From Halomicrobium salinisoli (GTDB lineage Archaea; Halobacteriota; Halobacteria; Halobacteriales; Haloarculaceae), in contig NZ_CP084464.1 in the NCBI RefSeq assembly GCF_020405185.1, forward strand, positions 330,163-394,162: a stretch of 64,000 nt of DNA, given 5' to 3'. The position numbers and the translations under genes are program-made. Shown piece after piece: positions 33,928-41,772 of the stretch. The first letter of the stretch is position 1. Every line of letters starts with the position of its first letter. The notes under the pieces were generated by a model. It worked only from the letters and a program-made list of their open reading frames with translations. It searched no databases and was not told the origin of the DNA.

Positions 33928-34442
33928 ACTCACGCCATCACCACTATCGATGAAAAACCTTCCGCCGCTGCCGGATTCTGGGGCCGCCACCCGTCGGACG
34001 TCCGACGCCGCCGCCGAGAGCGGGTGTCGGAGCAACCGACGCACGCGGGCGGATTCACGGGAGAATCTCGCTCCGTCCGGGCCGGTCGCCGACACCGGGC
34101 CGTCCGCGTCTGCCGGATCGACTTTCGCGGACGGCCCTGCAGATCGACGCGCTTCATCCGACTCGACCCGTCCCGAGTGCAAGACGTCTCCACGACCCTC
34201 GGCGGTCGCTTCCGGGCTTCGGTCGACGACGTCGCGGTGGACCCAGACGGCCCACCGCGGCGGCGGTCGCGAGCCACCAGAAGAACCCCGCTGGCGTCTC
34301 CGGATCGTCCTCGACCTGCAGGTGGCTCGGCGGCGGTCGGCTCCTGTCGCCGGACGCACACATGGGTGCGATGAATGGAGCCGGGCGCTCAACGATTCGG
34401 CCCCCTCGCTCCGCGACGACGGCGTGACACCGCCGCCGCAGT
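33928..34442. other. Gap between IclR no. 3 and XacE-like gene
   Basis: About 515 bp. It contains the IclR promoter near 33955. On the minus strand, around 34240-34363, a frame reads MCASGDRSRPPPSHLQVEDDP... then a hydrophobic FFWWLATAAA, and a one-base shift would continue WAVWVHRDVVDRSPE. This could be a decayed small single-helix membrane protein. Otherwise nothing is seen. Confidence 0.4.
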
Positions 34443-35303
34443 TCAGACGTCGACGACGCCGTTGGTGAGGGTGCCGACGTCCTCGATTTCGATGGCGACG
34501 TCGTCGCCGGGCTGCATGGTGTAGTCGTCGGGGACGAGCGCGGTGCCGGTCAGCAGGACGGTCAGTTCGGGGAGTTCGTTGTGGCGTTCGAGGTAGGAGA
34601 CGAGTTCCTCGCAGCTGTGGACCATATCGCCGGTGTCGGCGCTGCCCTCGTAGACGACCTCGCCGTCGCGCTCGATGGTCATCGTCATGGTCAGTTCGTG
34701 GGGTTCGGGGACGGTCTCGGTCGAGGCGACGCAGGGACCGAGTGAGCAGCTGCGGTCGTAGATCTTGGCCTGCGGGAGGTACAGGGGGTTGTCGCCTTCG
34801 ATCTCGCGGCTGCTGACGTCGTTGCCGATGGTGTAGCCGACGACGTCGCCGTCGTAGACGACCACGCCCAGCTCCGGCTCCGGGACGTCCCACTCGGAGT
34901 CGCCGCGGACGCCGACGGCCTCGCCCGGGCCGACCGTCCGAGAGGGCGTCGACTTGAGGAACAGCTCCGGGCGCTCGCTGCGGTACACTTCCATGTAGAG
35001 GTCCGGCGAGTCGCTCTCCTCTTCGCGAGCTTCTTCACTGATCTCGTAGGTGACGCCGGCGGCCCACACCTCGGGCGGCTTCGCCGGGGCGCGGACGTCC
35101 GCCTCCGTGAGATCCACTGTGGGTGCCTCCTCGCGGTACCGCCGCGCCAGCCCGTCGATGGACGTTCCCGCCACGTCGGCGCAGCGAGCCAGCGTCGTGA
35201 ACGAGTCGATCCGCTCGTTGGCCGCGGTCAGGTCGAACGCTCCCGCGTCGTCTTCGGCGACGAGATGGACGCTCCCGTCCGTAGCCACTCTGTAATAGCG
35301 CAT
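34443..35303 (-). CDS. xacE: 2-Keto-3-deoxy-pentonate dehydratase (KdaraD/XacE family)
   Basis: FAH-superfamily dehydratase of 286 residues. The blocks PPEVWAAGVTYEIS, YRSERPELFLKSTPSRTVGPGEAV, RGDSEWDVPEPELGVVV, NDVSSREIEGDNPLYLPQAKIY and LLTGTALVPDDYTMQPGD follow the same order and spacing as Sulfolobus 2-keto-3-deoxy-D-arabinonate dehydratase and Haloferax XacE. The metal-binding Glu residues lie in the PEPELG strand. It dehydrates 2-keto-3-deoxy-xylonate/arabinonate to alpha-ketoglutarate semialdehyde, which the ALDH at 0.7 kb could oxidise. ATG 35303 is chosen over GTG 35315 because a CTTAA box is about 28 nt upstream. It is divergent from the UxaA-type genes. Confidence 0.85.
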   Translation of the reverse strand: MRYYRVATDGSVHLVAEDDAGAFDLTAANERIDSFTTLARCADVAGTSIDGLARRYREEAPTVDLTEADVRAPAKPPEVWAAGVTYEISEEAREEESDSPDLYMEVYRSERPELFLKSTPSRTVGPGEAVGVRGDSEWDVPEPELGVVVYDGDVVGYTIGNDVSSREIEGDNPLYLPQAKIYDRSCSLGPCVASTETVPEPHELTMTMTIERDGEVVYEGSADTGDMVHSCEELVSYLERHNELPELTVLLTGTALVPDDYTMQPGDDVAIEIEDVGTLTNGVVDV

Positions 35304-35481
35304 GCGTGGCGCCACGTCGCGCCGGCCGGCACTTAACGATACCGTCCGTTCGCTGTCCGGAGAGCGGTCACCGATCCGCGGTGGGGCGACCGCGCTCCCC
35401 GTTCGCCGGACCGGCCGACGACGGGACCTCCCCCTGGGGCCCCGAACATCTAAGCCCCCGTCGGTCGATACCCACTCTCAT

Positions 35482-36672
35482 ATGCCAGAGTTTACCGGCT
35501 ACCGCCGAGACGACGGACGGATCGGTGTGCGCAACCGGGTCGCGGTGCTCCCGACGTCCGTCACGGCGAGTCCGATCGCCGAAGCGATCGCGGCGGAGGC
35601 CGACGCCTCCGTCAGGGCGACGCCCCACCAGATGGGGACGAGCCAGCCCGAGCGCGCTCGCGAACAGACCGAACGGACGCTCGCCGGCACCGGCCGCAAC
35701 CCGAACGTCGGCGCGGCGCTGGTCGTCGAACTCGGGACGGAGACGATCGACGCCGACGACGTGGCCGACCGGATCGCCCGGTCCGGGAAGCCCGTCGAGA
35801 CGCTGTCGATCCGCGCGGCCGGCGGGACGCGGGCCGCGGTCGACCGCGGCGCCGAGGTCGCGGGGGACCTCGTGGACGAGGTCGAGGCCGCCCGCCGGGA
35901 GACGGCCGACGCGAGCGAGCTCGTGTTCGCCGTGGAGTGCGGCGGCAGCGACGCCACGAGCGGCATCGCCGCCAACCCCGCCGTCGGCGAGGCCTGCGAC
36001 CGGCTCGTCGAGGACGGCGGCACCGCCTGCTTCAGCGAGACGCCGGAGTTCATCGGCGCGGAGCACATCCTCGCCGAGCGGTGCGCCGACGACGAGGTCC
36101 GCGAGCGCCTGCTCGAGCGGGTCGACGCGCGCGAGGACATGGCCGCGCTGATGGGCGTCGACATGCGCGGCGCCCAGCCGTCGCCCGGCAACCAGGAGGG
36201 CGGGCTGACCACCATCGAGGAGAAGAGCCTCGGCGCGATCTCGAAGGGCGGGACGACCCCCGTCCGCGGGATCGTCGACTACGCGGACGACCTCCCCGTC
36301 GGCGGCGGCCTCGTGCTGATGGACACCCCGGGCTACGACGTCGAGAGCGTCACGGGGAAGGTGGCCGGCGGCGCGCAGGTCGTCGCGTTCACCACCGGTC
36401 GGGGGAGCACCACCGGCAACCCGATCGCCCCCGTGATCAAGGTGACCGGGAACCCGGCGACGTGGGACGAGATGGCGAGCAACATGGACGTGAACGCCGG
36501 CACCGTCATCGAGGGGGACTCCCTGTCGACGGTCGGCGACCGGATCTACGACACGCTCCTGTCGGTGGCCGACGGGAAGCGGACGGCCGCCGAGCGCCGC
36601 CGCCTCGAGGAGTTCGCGATCAACGAGATCCAGCCGAACGAGCTGGCCGAACTGCGGGGTGAGGCGGCGTGA
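35482..36672 (+). CDS. UxaA/GarD-family dehydratase large subunit A (N-terminal cysteines replaced)
   Basis: Protein of 396 residues equal to the C-terminal (large) part of altronate/galactarate dehydratase. It keeps the late family motifs: ECGGSDATSGIAANP (C153), SETPEFIGAEH (185-195), GNQEGGLTTIEEKSLGAISKGG and KVTGNP. The early motifs are altered: where the family has GC in the HT-x-GC block this protein has HQMGTSQ (T53), and where it has GLGCE it has ELGTE (T86); the earlier VxCS position is VTAS. So three conserved Cys positions are lost while the last is kept. It overlaps the SAF gene by 4 nt (GTGA). It probably dehydrates a hexonate or hexarate together with its two neighbours. Confidence 0.85.
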   Translation: MPEFTGYRRDDGRIGVRNRVAVLPTSVTASPIAEAIAAEADASVRATPHQMGTSQPERAREQTERTLAGTGRNPNVGAALVVELGTETIDADDVADRIARSGKPVETLSIRAAGGTRAAVDRGAEVAGDLVDEVEAARRETADASELVFAVECGGSDATSGIAANPAVGEACDRLVEDGGTACFSETPEFIGAEHILAERCADDEVRERLLERVDAREDMAALMGVDMRGAQPSPGNQEGGLTTIEEKSLGAISKGGTTPVRGIVDYADDLPVGGGLVLMDTPGYDVESVTGKVAGGAQVVAFTTGRGSTTGNPIAPVIKVTGNPATWDEMASNMDVNAGTVIEGDSLSTVGDRIYDTLLSVADGKRTAAERRRLEEFAINEIQPNELAELRGEAA

Positions 36673-36992
36673 AGGGAGCGGTGATCGACGACGTCGCGCT
36701 CGTGATGACCGACGACGACACCGTCGCGACGGCGCTCGCGGACCTGGAGGCGGGCCGCGACCTGTCGGTCGACGGCGTCGACGGCTGCGAGCGCGACTCC
36801 GTCACGCTGCGCGAGGACGTCCCGTTCGGTCACAAGGTCGCGCTGACGGCGATGGCGCCGGGCGACCCCGTCTACAAGTACGGCGAGGTCATCGGCGAGG
36901 CCGCCGCGGCCATCGACCCCGGGGAGTGGGTCCACACCCACAACTGCGAGAGCCGGCGCGGGCGCGGCGACGTGCAGGAGGGTGAGGCATGA
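36669..36992 (+). CDS. UxaA-family SAF-domain small subunit
   Basis: Protein of 107 residues consisting of one SAF domain, equal to the N-terminal part of UxaA/GarD. It shows VTLREDVPFGHKVALTAMAPGDPVYKYGEVIG and WVHTHNC, the conserved beta-clip strands with the HTHN motif that contributes to the active site. Its GTG start overlaps large subunit A by 4 nt and its stop overlaps the next gene by 4 nt, so three subunits are translated as a coupled block. In E. coli the SAF and large parts are fused in one chain, whereas archaeal types are often split. Confidence 0.9.
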   Translation: MKGAVIDDVALVMTDDDTVATALADLEAGRDLSVDGVDGCERDSVTLREDVPFGHKVALTAMAPGDPVYKYGEVIGEAAAAIDPGEWVHTHNCESRRGRGDVQEGEA

Positions 36993-38365
36993 GCCACGAG
37001 GCCGAGCGACGCGAGGCCTCGGATAGAGCGAGCGGGAGCGAACGGAGTGAGCGACACGCGAGCCACGAGGATCCGACCGGAGGGAGGATCCTCGACCGGA
37101 GCGAGCGGGAGCCGAGAGAAGCGAGTCGACACGCGGGCCACGAGGGCGCGAGCGAAGCGAGCGGCCTCGGACAGGGCGAGCGGGAGCCGAGCGAAGCGAG
37201 GCGACACGCGAGCCACGAGGCCGACCGCAGGGAGGCCTCGAATGGAGCGAGCGGGAGTGCGCCCGACGCCGACCTGTCCTTCGAGGGGCGTGCCCGCGCC
37301 GACGGGAGCGTCGGCGCCCGGAACCACGTGCTCGTCCTCCCGTCGGTGATCTGCTCGCACATGGTGGCCGACCGGATCGCCGATCGGGTGCCCGGAGCGG
37401 TGAGCGCGCCCCACGATCACGGCTGCGCCCAGATCGGCGCCGACAACGAGCAGACCGAGCGGACGTTCCGGGGCGTGGCGCGGAACCCCAACGTCGCGGG
37501 GACGGTCGTGGTCGGCCTGGGCTGTGAGCACGTCCAGAGCGACGCCGTCGCCGATCGCCTGGACGACGCCGGCGAGCGGGTCCGCGAGCTGTCGATCCAG
37601 GGGGTCGGCGGCACCGATCCGACCGTCGCTCGCGGCGCCCGGGCGGCCGGCGAACTGGTCGAGGCCGCGGCAGACGAACGGGTGACGGCGGGGGCGGACG
37701 CCCTCACGGTCGGGATCGTGGCCACCGACCTGGCGGCGGGGACGGTCGCCGAGGCCGCGCCGCTCGTCGGGGCGTTCGCCGACGCGGTCGTCGCGGCCGG
37801 CGGTCGCGTCGTCGCCGCCGGCAGCGAGCCCCTGATCGCCCACCCCGAGGCCGCCCGGGAGGCCGCGGCAGACGACGCGACCGCGGCGGACGTCGAGACG
37901 CTGCTCGATCGACACGAGTCGCACCCGCCGAAGGCGCGGGCGGTCCACCGCGCCGCCGCCGACCGGTCCTTCGCGGCGGCGACGCGCGCCTGGGGCGACC
38001 AGCCGATCCGGGAGGTCTGCGACTACGGGGCGCCGGCGTCGCTCGACCGGGGGCTGGCGGTCGTCGACGCGCCGTCCGAGTTCGCCGAGGCGGCGACGGG
38101 CCTGGTCGCCGCCGGCGCACAGGTGATCGTCCACGTGACCGACGAGGGCGTCCCCACCGGCCATCCGGTGGCGCCGGTGGTGAAGGTCACCGGGAACGAG
38201 GCGACCTACGCGGCGCTGCCCGACGACGTCGACGTGGACGCGACGACGGCCGCGGTCGCTGACCTCCGCGAGCGGGTCGCCGCGGTGCTCGATGGCGACC
38301 CCTCCTGCGCCGAGCGACACGGGGTCGACGACTTCGCCATCACGCGCGTCGGCCCCTCGCTCTGA
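36989..38365 (+). CDS. UxaA/GarD-family large subunit B, with repeat-derived N-terminal extension
   Basis: Protein of 458 residues. Residues 1-90 come from a tandem repeat (SHEAERREASDRASGS and similar units) and have no family counterpart. The conserved part starts near LSFEGRARADGSVGARNHVLVLPSVICSHMV. Here the early cysteines are intact: SVICS (C122), HDHGCAQ (C146) and GLGCE (C179). The late motifs of the family (ECGGSD, SETPE, GN-x-x-GGLTTI) are missing, while the end block GHPVAPVVKVTGNEATY is kept. This is the mirror image of subunit A, which suggests that A and B together rebuild one active site with the SAF subunit. It is translationally coupled to the SAF gene (ATGA). Confidence 0.8.
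   Translation: MSHEAERREASDRASGSERSERHASHEDPTGGRILDRSEREPREASRHAGHEGASEASGLGQGEREPSEARRHASHEADRREASNGASGSAPDADLSFEGRARADGSVGARNHVLVLPSVICSHMVADRIADRVPGAVSAPHDHGCAQIGADNEQTERTFRGVARNPNVAGTVVVGLGCEHVQSDAVADRLDDAGERVRELSIQGVGGTDPTVARGARAAGELVEAAADERVTAGADALTVGIVATDLAAGTVAEAAPLVGAFADAVVAAGGRVVAAGSEPLIAHPEAAREAAADDATAADVETLLDRHESHPPKARAVHRAAADRSFAAATRAWGDQPIREVCDYGAPASLDRGLAVVDAPSEFAEAATGLVAAGAQVIVHVTDEGVPTGHPVAPVVKVTGNEATYAALPDDVDVDATTAAVADLRERVAAVLDGDPSCAERHGVDDFAITRVGPSL
36993..37258 (+). repeat. In-frame tandem repeat, 69/75/75-nt units plus partial unit
   Basis: Units begin GCCACGAGG at 36993, 37062, 37137 and 37212, giving lengths 69, 75 and 75 nt, all multiples of three, and a final partial unit to about 37258. 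Each contains GAGCGAGCGGGAG and CGACACGCG. It codes for the 90-residue Ser/Glu/Arg/His-rich N-terminus of subunit B. Sequences of the same kind lie in opposite orientation after the gene (38385-38500), including a 24-bp exact match. Confidence 0.85.
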
Positions 38366-38504
38366 CTCTCGCCGTCTCACTTCGTTCGGTTCCCGCTCGC
38401 TGTAACGAGATTTTCCCTGCAGTCAGAACCTCGCTGCTCGCGTGTCGTTCGCTCCGCTCACTCCCGCTCGCTATAACGAGGCCTCCCTGCGGTCGGCCTC
38501 GCTC
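38366..38504. repeat. Inverted copies of the same GC-rich repeat, 3' of subunit B
   Basis: The minus strand here reads as further units of the 36993-37258 repeat (CGACACGCGAG, GCGAGCGGGAG). The 24 bp at 38477-38500 are the exact reverse complement of 37217-37240. The core of subunit B is thus flanked by long inverted repeats, which could promote inversion or form a cruciform, or simply reflect a repeat that spreads in intergenic space. Confidence 0.75.
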
Positions 38505-39284
38505 TTACTCCTCGAAGGTGGCGTTCAGGAAGCCGTCGTCGACGGTGACGATCTCGCCGTTGGTGTAGGAGGCGGCGTCGCTGGCGAGGTAGGTGGCGAT
38601 GCCGGCCATCTCCTCCGGCCGGGCGAGCCGCTCGTTGGTGGTCCGGTCCTTGATCGTCTCGTAGCGCGGTTCCCCGTCGGTGTAGGTGCCCTCCGTCTGC
38701 TCGGTGATGACGAAGCCCGGCCGGATGGCGTTGACGCGGATCTCCGGGCCGTACTCCTCGGCCGCGACGCGGGTGAACGAGTCGATGCCGCCCTTGGCCG
38801 TGGTGTAGGCGGCCAGGTTCGGGATGGCCGACTCCGCCGAGGCGGAGGCCATGTTGATGATCGACCCCTCGCCCATGCGCTCGGCGAACAGCTGGGTCGC
38901 GCGGACGGTCCCCTTGAGCTGGACGTCGAACACCTGGTCCCACTCCTCTTCGGTCACGTCGGCGACGCCCTTCCTGGCGATGTAGCTCGGCGAGTTGACC
39001 AGCACGTCGACGTCGCCGAACGCCTCGATCGTCTCGTCGCGCAGGTCGCGGATCGACTCGCGGTCGGTCACGTCGCAGGTCTGCTCGATGGTGTCGGCGC
39101 CGCGCTCGCGGATCTCCTCGGCCGTCCGCTCGACGCGCTCGGGCGTGCGCGAGGTGGCGACGACGTTCGCGCCCTCCTCGGCGAAGCCCAGTGCGATCGC
39201 CCGTCCGATGCCGCTCGTCGCCCCGATGACGACGGCCGTCTTGCCCTCGACCGTCACCGGGTGATGCGTATAGTCCAGTGGCAC
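38505..39284 (-). CDS. SDR dehydrogenase, candidate 2-keto-3-deoxy sugar acid dehydrogenase
   Basis: Classical SDR of 259 residues with the cofactor motif IGATSGIGRA, the NS-x-S variant of NNAG (LVNSPSYI), catalytic Ser, Tyr and Lys in MASASAES...AAYTTAKGG, and the usual C-terminal VDDGF. The start is a GTG with a weak TATA-like CATAG about 28 nt upstream. Context (diketo-hydrolase, LutBA/LutC) makes oxidation of 2-keto-3-deoxy-L-rhamnonate/fuconate to the 2,4-diketo acid an attractive role; SDRs do this step in the bacterial and Haloferax pathways. The specificity is unproven. Confidence 0.85.
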   Translation of the reverse strand: MPLDYTHHPVTVEGKTAVVIGATSGIGRAIALGFAEEGANVVATSRTPERVERTAEEIRERGADTIEQTCDVTDRESIRDLRDETIEAFGDVDVLVNSPSYIARKGVADVTEEEWDQVFDVQLKGTVRATQLFAERMGEGSIINMASASAESAIPNLAAYTTAKGGIDSFTRVAAEEYGPEIRVNAIRPGFVITEQTEGTYTDGEPRYETIKDRTTNERLARPEEMAGIATYLASDAASYTNGEIVTVDDGFLNATFEE

Positions 39285-39430
39285 GATTGGTGCCTCTGTC
39301 GCGACCTACATAGAGTTTGGTGACAGCGGGCGGGCGCGTCGGCGAGCGTCGTCGATCCGCGCGGCGCCGCGGCCGGCGCTCTCGCTCGCCATCCCGAAGA
39401 GCTAAGACCCGGGCAGGGCAATCGAGTCAC

Positions 39431-40474
39431 ATGCGAGCCCTAGCCAAGACCGCTCGGGAGTCGGGTGCGCTCGAGGTCGTCGAGCGCTCCGTTCCCGAGC
39501 CCGGCGCGGACGAGGTACTGGTCGAGATCGACTACGCGGGCCTCTGTGGCAGCGACGGCGGGATCTACGAGTTCGAGAGCGCGTTCGAGCGGATGGACCT
39601 GCCCAACGTCATCGGCCACGAGTACACCGGCCGCGTCGTCGAGGCCGGCGAGGCCGTCACCGCCTTCGCCCCGGGCGACCGGGTCGTCGAGCGGCCGATC
39701 CGGCCCTGCGGCGAGTGCTACCAGTGCCGGATCGGCGAGGAGAACGTCTGCCAGAACGCCGTGATCACCGGCGTCGACCACGACGGCGCCTTCGCGGGGT
39801 ACATCGCCGCGCCGGCGCGGTACTTCCACCCCGTCCCGGACGACGTCGAGCCGCGCCACGCGGCGACGACGGAGCCGATCAGCATCGGCGCCCGCGCCGT
39901 CATCGAGAACTCGCGGGTCGGCGCCGGCGACCGCGTCCTCGTCGAGGGGCCGGGGCCGATCGGGCTGTTCACCGCGCAAATCGCCGACGCCCAGGGCGGC
40001 GACGTGGTCGTCTCCGGCGTCGGTCGCGACGCCGACTACCGCCTGCCGCTGGCCGAGGAGCTGGGCTTCGAGACGCTGAACGTCGCCGACGACGACCGCG
40101 AGGCCGTCCGCGAGGAGCTGACCGACGGCATCGGCTACGACGTCGTCTTCGACACGACCGGCCACCCCTCCGGGCTGACGACGGCCGTCGAGGAGGTCCG
40201 CAAGGGCGGCCAGATCGTCCTCGTGGGCCAGACCGGCGAGACGACGATGGAGTACTCCCCGCTCGTCCGCGCGGAGATCGACCTCCAGTGCTCCTACGCC
40301 TCGACCTACGAGGACTTCGAGCGGTCGCTGCGCATGCTGCGCTCGGGCGACGTCGACCCCGACCCGATGCTCGACGAGCGGTTCTCCCTGCGCGAGGCCG
40401 ACGAGGCCTTCGAGACGTTCCTCGCCGGCGACACCTGCAAGGTCCTGTTCGATCCCTCCGAGTTCCGCGACTGA
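39431..40474 (+). CDS. Zinc-type MDR dehydrogenase
   Basis: MDR of 347 residues with the catalytic-zinc motifs AGLCGSDGG and IGHEYTGRV and the structural-zinc cluster CGECYQCRIGEENVC. The cofactor loop is VEGPGPIGLF. It resembles the MDR at 51.5 kb more than the one at 24.5 kb: both share LVEGPGPIG, VVSG-x-G-x-D, YRLPL and the -x-ETCKP/GDTCKV end, so they are likely paralogues for related sugar-acid substrates. The start ATG 39431 gives the normal MDR N-terminus; the longer frame from 39317 is Arg-rich and unlikely. It is divergent from the SDR with about 146 bp of shared promoter region. Confidence 0.88.
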   Translation: MRALAKTARESGALEVVERSVPEPGADEVLVEIDYAGLCGSDGGIYEFESAFERMDLPNVIGHEYTGRVVEAGEAVTAFAPGDRVVERPIRPCGECYQCRIGEENVCQNAVITGVDHDGAFAGYIAAPARYFHPVPDDVEPRHAATTEPISIGARAVIENSRVGAGDRVLVEGPGPIGLFTAQIADAQGGDVVVSGVGRDADYRLPLAEELGFETLNVADDDREAVREELTDGIGYDVVFDTTGHPSGLTTAVEEVRKGGQIVLVGQTGETTMEYSPLVRAEIDLQCSYASTYEDFERSLRMLRSGDVDPDPMLDERFSLREADEAFETFLAGDTCKVLFDPSEFRD

Positions 40475-40489
40475 CGGCGCCGGGTCGGG

Positions 40490-41077
40490 TCAGCGATCGA
40501 CCCGACAGGCGTCGCCGCGCGCCGCGAGCCAGTAGATCGAGACGAGCAGCAGCGCCACCGACGCCGCGAGCAGTTCCGTCCCGCCGAAGGGCAGGACCGC
40601 CAGTCCGCCGGCCAGGCCGGTCCCGAGGGCGGCGGCCAGCAGCGCCGAGCCGCAGCTCGCGCAGCCGCCGAGCGCGGCCGCGACGACGCCGAGCCCGGTA
40701 CTCGCGCCGGCGCCGCCGGCGGACGCCGCCGACTGCCGCCTGACGCGGAAGGCGGCGAGCGCGAGGGCCACGCCGGTCAGCGCGCCGACGAGCAGCAGGC
40801 TCCCGTCGGTGACCGGATCGAGGCCGCCGGCGCCGGGCAACAGCGCGACGAACACCGTCAGCCGCGACCGCATCGAGAGGCGCCCGCCGACGAGCACGTC
40901 CCCGACCAGCGCCGGGTTCCGGGCGAGCACCGACAGGACGACGGCGGCGGCCCCGCCCGCCAGCGCCGTCCCCGCGTACGCCGGCCGCGTCAGGACCCGG
41001 CGGACGGTCCCGGCGGCGTCGCGCACGTCCGCGAGCGATCGCGGGACGGGGGGCCGCGACGAGGCGCGGGGGATCAC
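40490..41077 (-). CDS. Membrane protein with a conserved GCxxCG motif, unknown function
   Basis: Protein of 195 residues with about four or five hydrophobic helices. The helix at about 130-150 contains AALGGCASCGSALLAAALG, two cysteines three apart in a Gly-rich membrane segment; then LPFGGTELLAASVALLLVSIYW. Similar Cys-pair membrane proteins occur next to thiol-disulfide proteins. The GTG start overlaps the stop of the thioredoxin-fold lipoprotein gene (GTGA), so the products are made together. A thiol relay or metal-handling role in the membrane is a guess from these features. Confidence 0.65.
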   Translation of the reverse strand: MIPRASSRPPVPRSLADVRDAAGTVRRVLTRPAYAGTALAGGAAAVVLSVLARNPALVGDVLVGGRLSMRSRLTVFVALLPGAGGLDPVTDGSLLLVGALTGVALALAAFRVRRQSAASAGGAGASTGLGVVAAALGGCASCGSALLAAALGTGLAGGLAVLPFGGTELLAASVALLLVSIYWLAARGDACRVDR

Positions 41078-41772
41078 AGCTCAAGCGCCCCCTCGAAGAC
41101 GCCGTAGGACTGGTTTCCCGAGACGGTCGTGACGTGCTCGCCGCCCCGGAAGAGCGCGAACGAGGGGACGACGCCGACGTCGCTCTCCTCGGCCGCCCGC
41201 TCGTCGCGCTCGATCCGCTCCTCGATGGCATCGACGTCGCCGTCCACGGCGGCGAGCACGTCGTCCGCGGCGGCCGTCGAGACGCCCGCGTCGAGGAACT
41301 CCCGTGTACGCCGGCGGACGCTGTCGGCGTCGATCCCCGCCCGTCGCTCGTAGTAGCGCTCCTTGAGCGCCCAGAACCCGTCGGAGTCCTCGCGGTACAC
41401 CGCCCACAGCGCACGCGTCGCCGGTCGGCCCCAGGGCTCGACGCCCGGGACGCTCCGCCAGACGTAGCTCACCCGGCCGGGATCGATCGCCGCCTCGCGC
41501 AGCCGGGGCAGGGTCTCGTCGGCGAACGCCGCGCAGGTGCTACAGGAGGGGTCCTCGAACGCGACGATCGTCGCCTCACCGGCCCCCGGGTCGGGGCCGA
41601 GCGTCGGCGCGTCCGCGACGCCGTCGGCGGCCGGGTGAGCGTCGATGGACTGGGGCGCGTCGGTCGCCTCGCCGCCGGCCGCGTCGCCGTCCGTCCCCCG
41701 TCCCAGACAGCCCGCGGTGGCGACGGACCCGATCGCCGCGAGCAGCGCGCGCCGGGTCGCTGGCGGCGTCAC
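41074..41772 (-). CDS. DsbA/thioredoxin-fold lipoprotein
   Basis: Protein of 232 residues. The N-terminus (RRALLAAIGSVATAGCLG) is a Tat-like lipoprotein signal with lipobox TAGC. The thioredoxin-fold part begins TIVAFEDPSCSTCAAFADETLPRL, with the redox motif CSTC, and has the cis-Pro block VGVVPSFALFRGGEHV, as in DsbA/DsbG-like proteins. It would act outside the cell membrane on disulfides. GTG start overlaps the stop of the PotD-like gene by 4 nt. Position between an exported binding-like protein with a CLC motif and a Cys-pair membrane protein suggests a shared function. Confidence 0.85.
   Translation of the reverse strand: MTPPATRRALLAAIGSVATAGCLGRGTDGDAAGGEATDAPQSIDAHPAADGVADAPTLGPDPGAGEATIVAFEDPSCSTCAAFADETLPRLREAAIDPGRVSYVWRSVPGVEPWGRPATRALWAVYREDSDGFWALKERYYERRAGIDADSVRRRTREFLDAGVSTAAADDVLAAVDGDVDAIEERIERDERAAEESDVGVVPSFALFRGGEHVTTVSGNQSYGVFEGALEL

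Noticed and set aside
36993..37258. CRISPR-like or tandem array
   Set aside because: Units are adjacent and divergent with no unique spacers, and are translated in frame; it is a simple tandem repeat.
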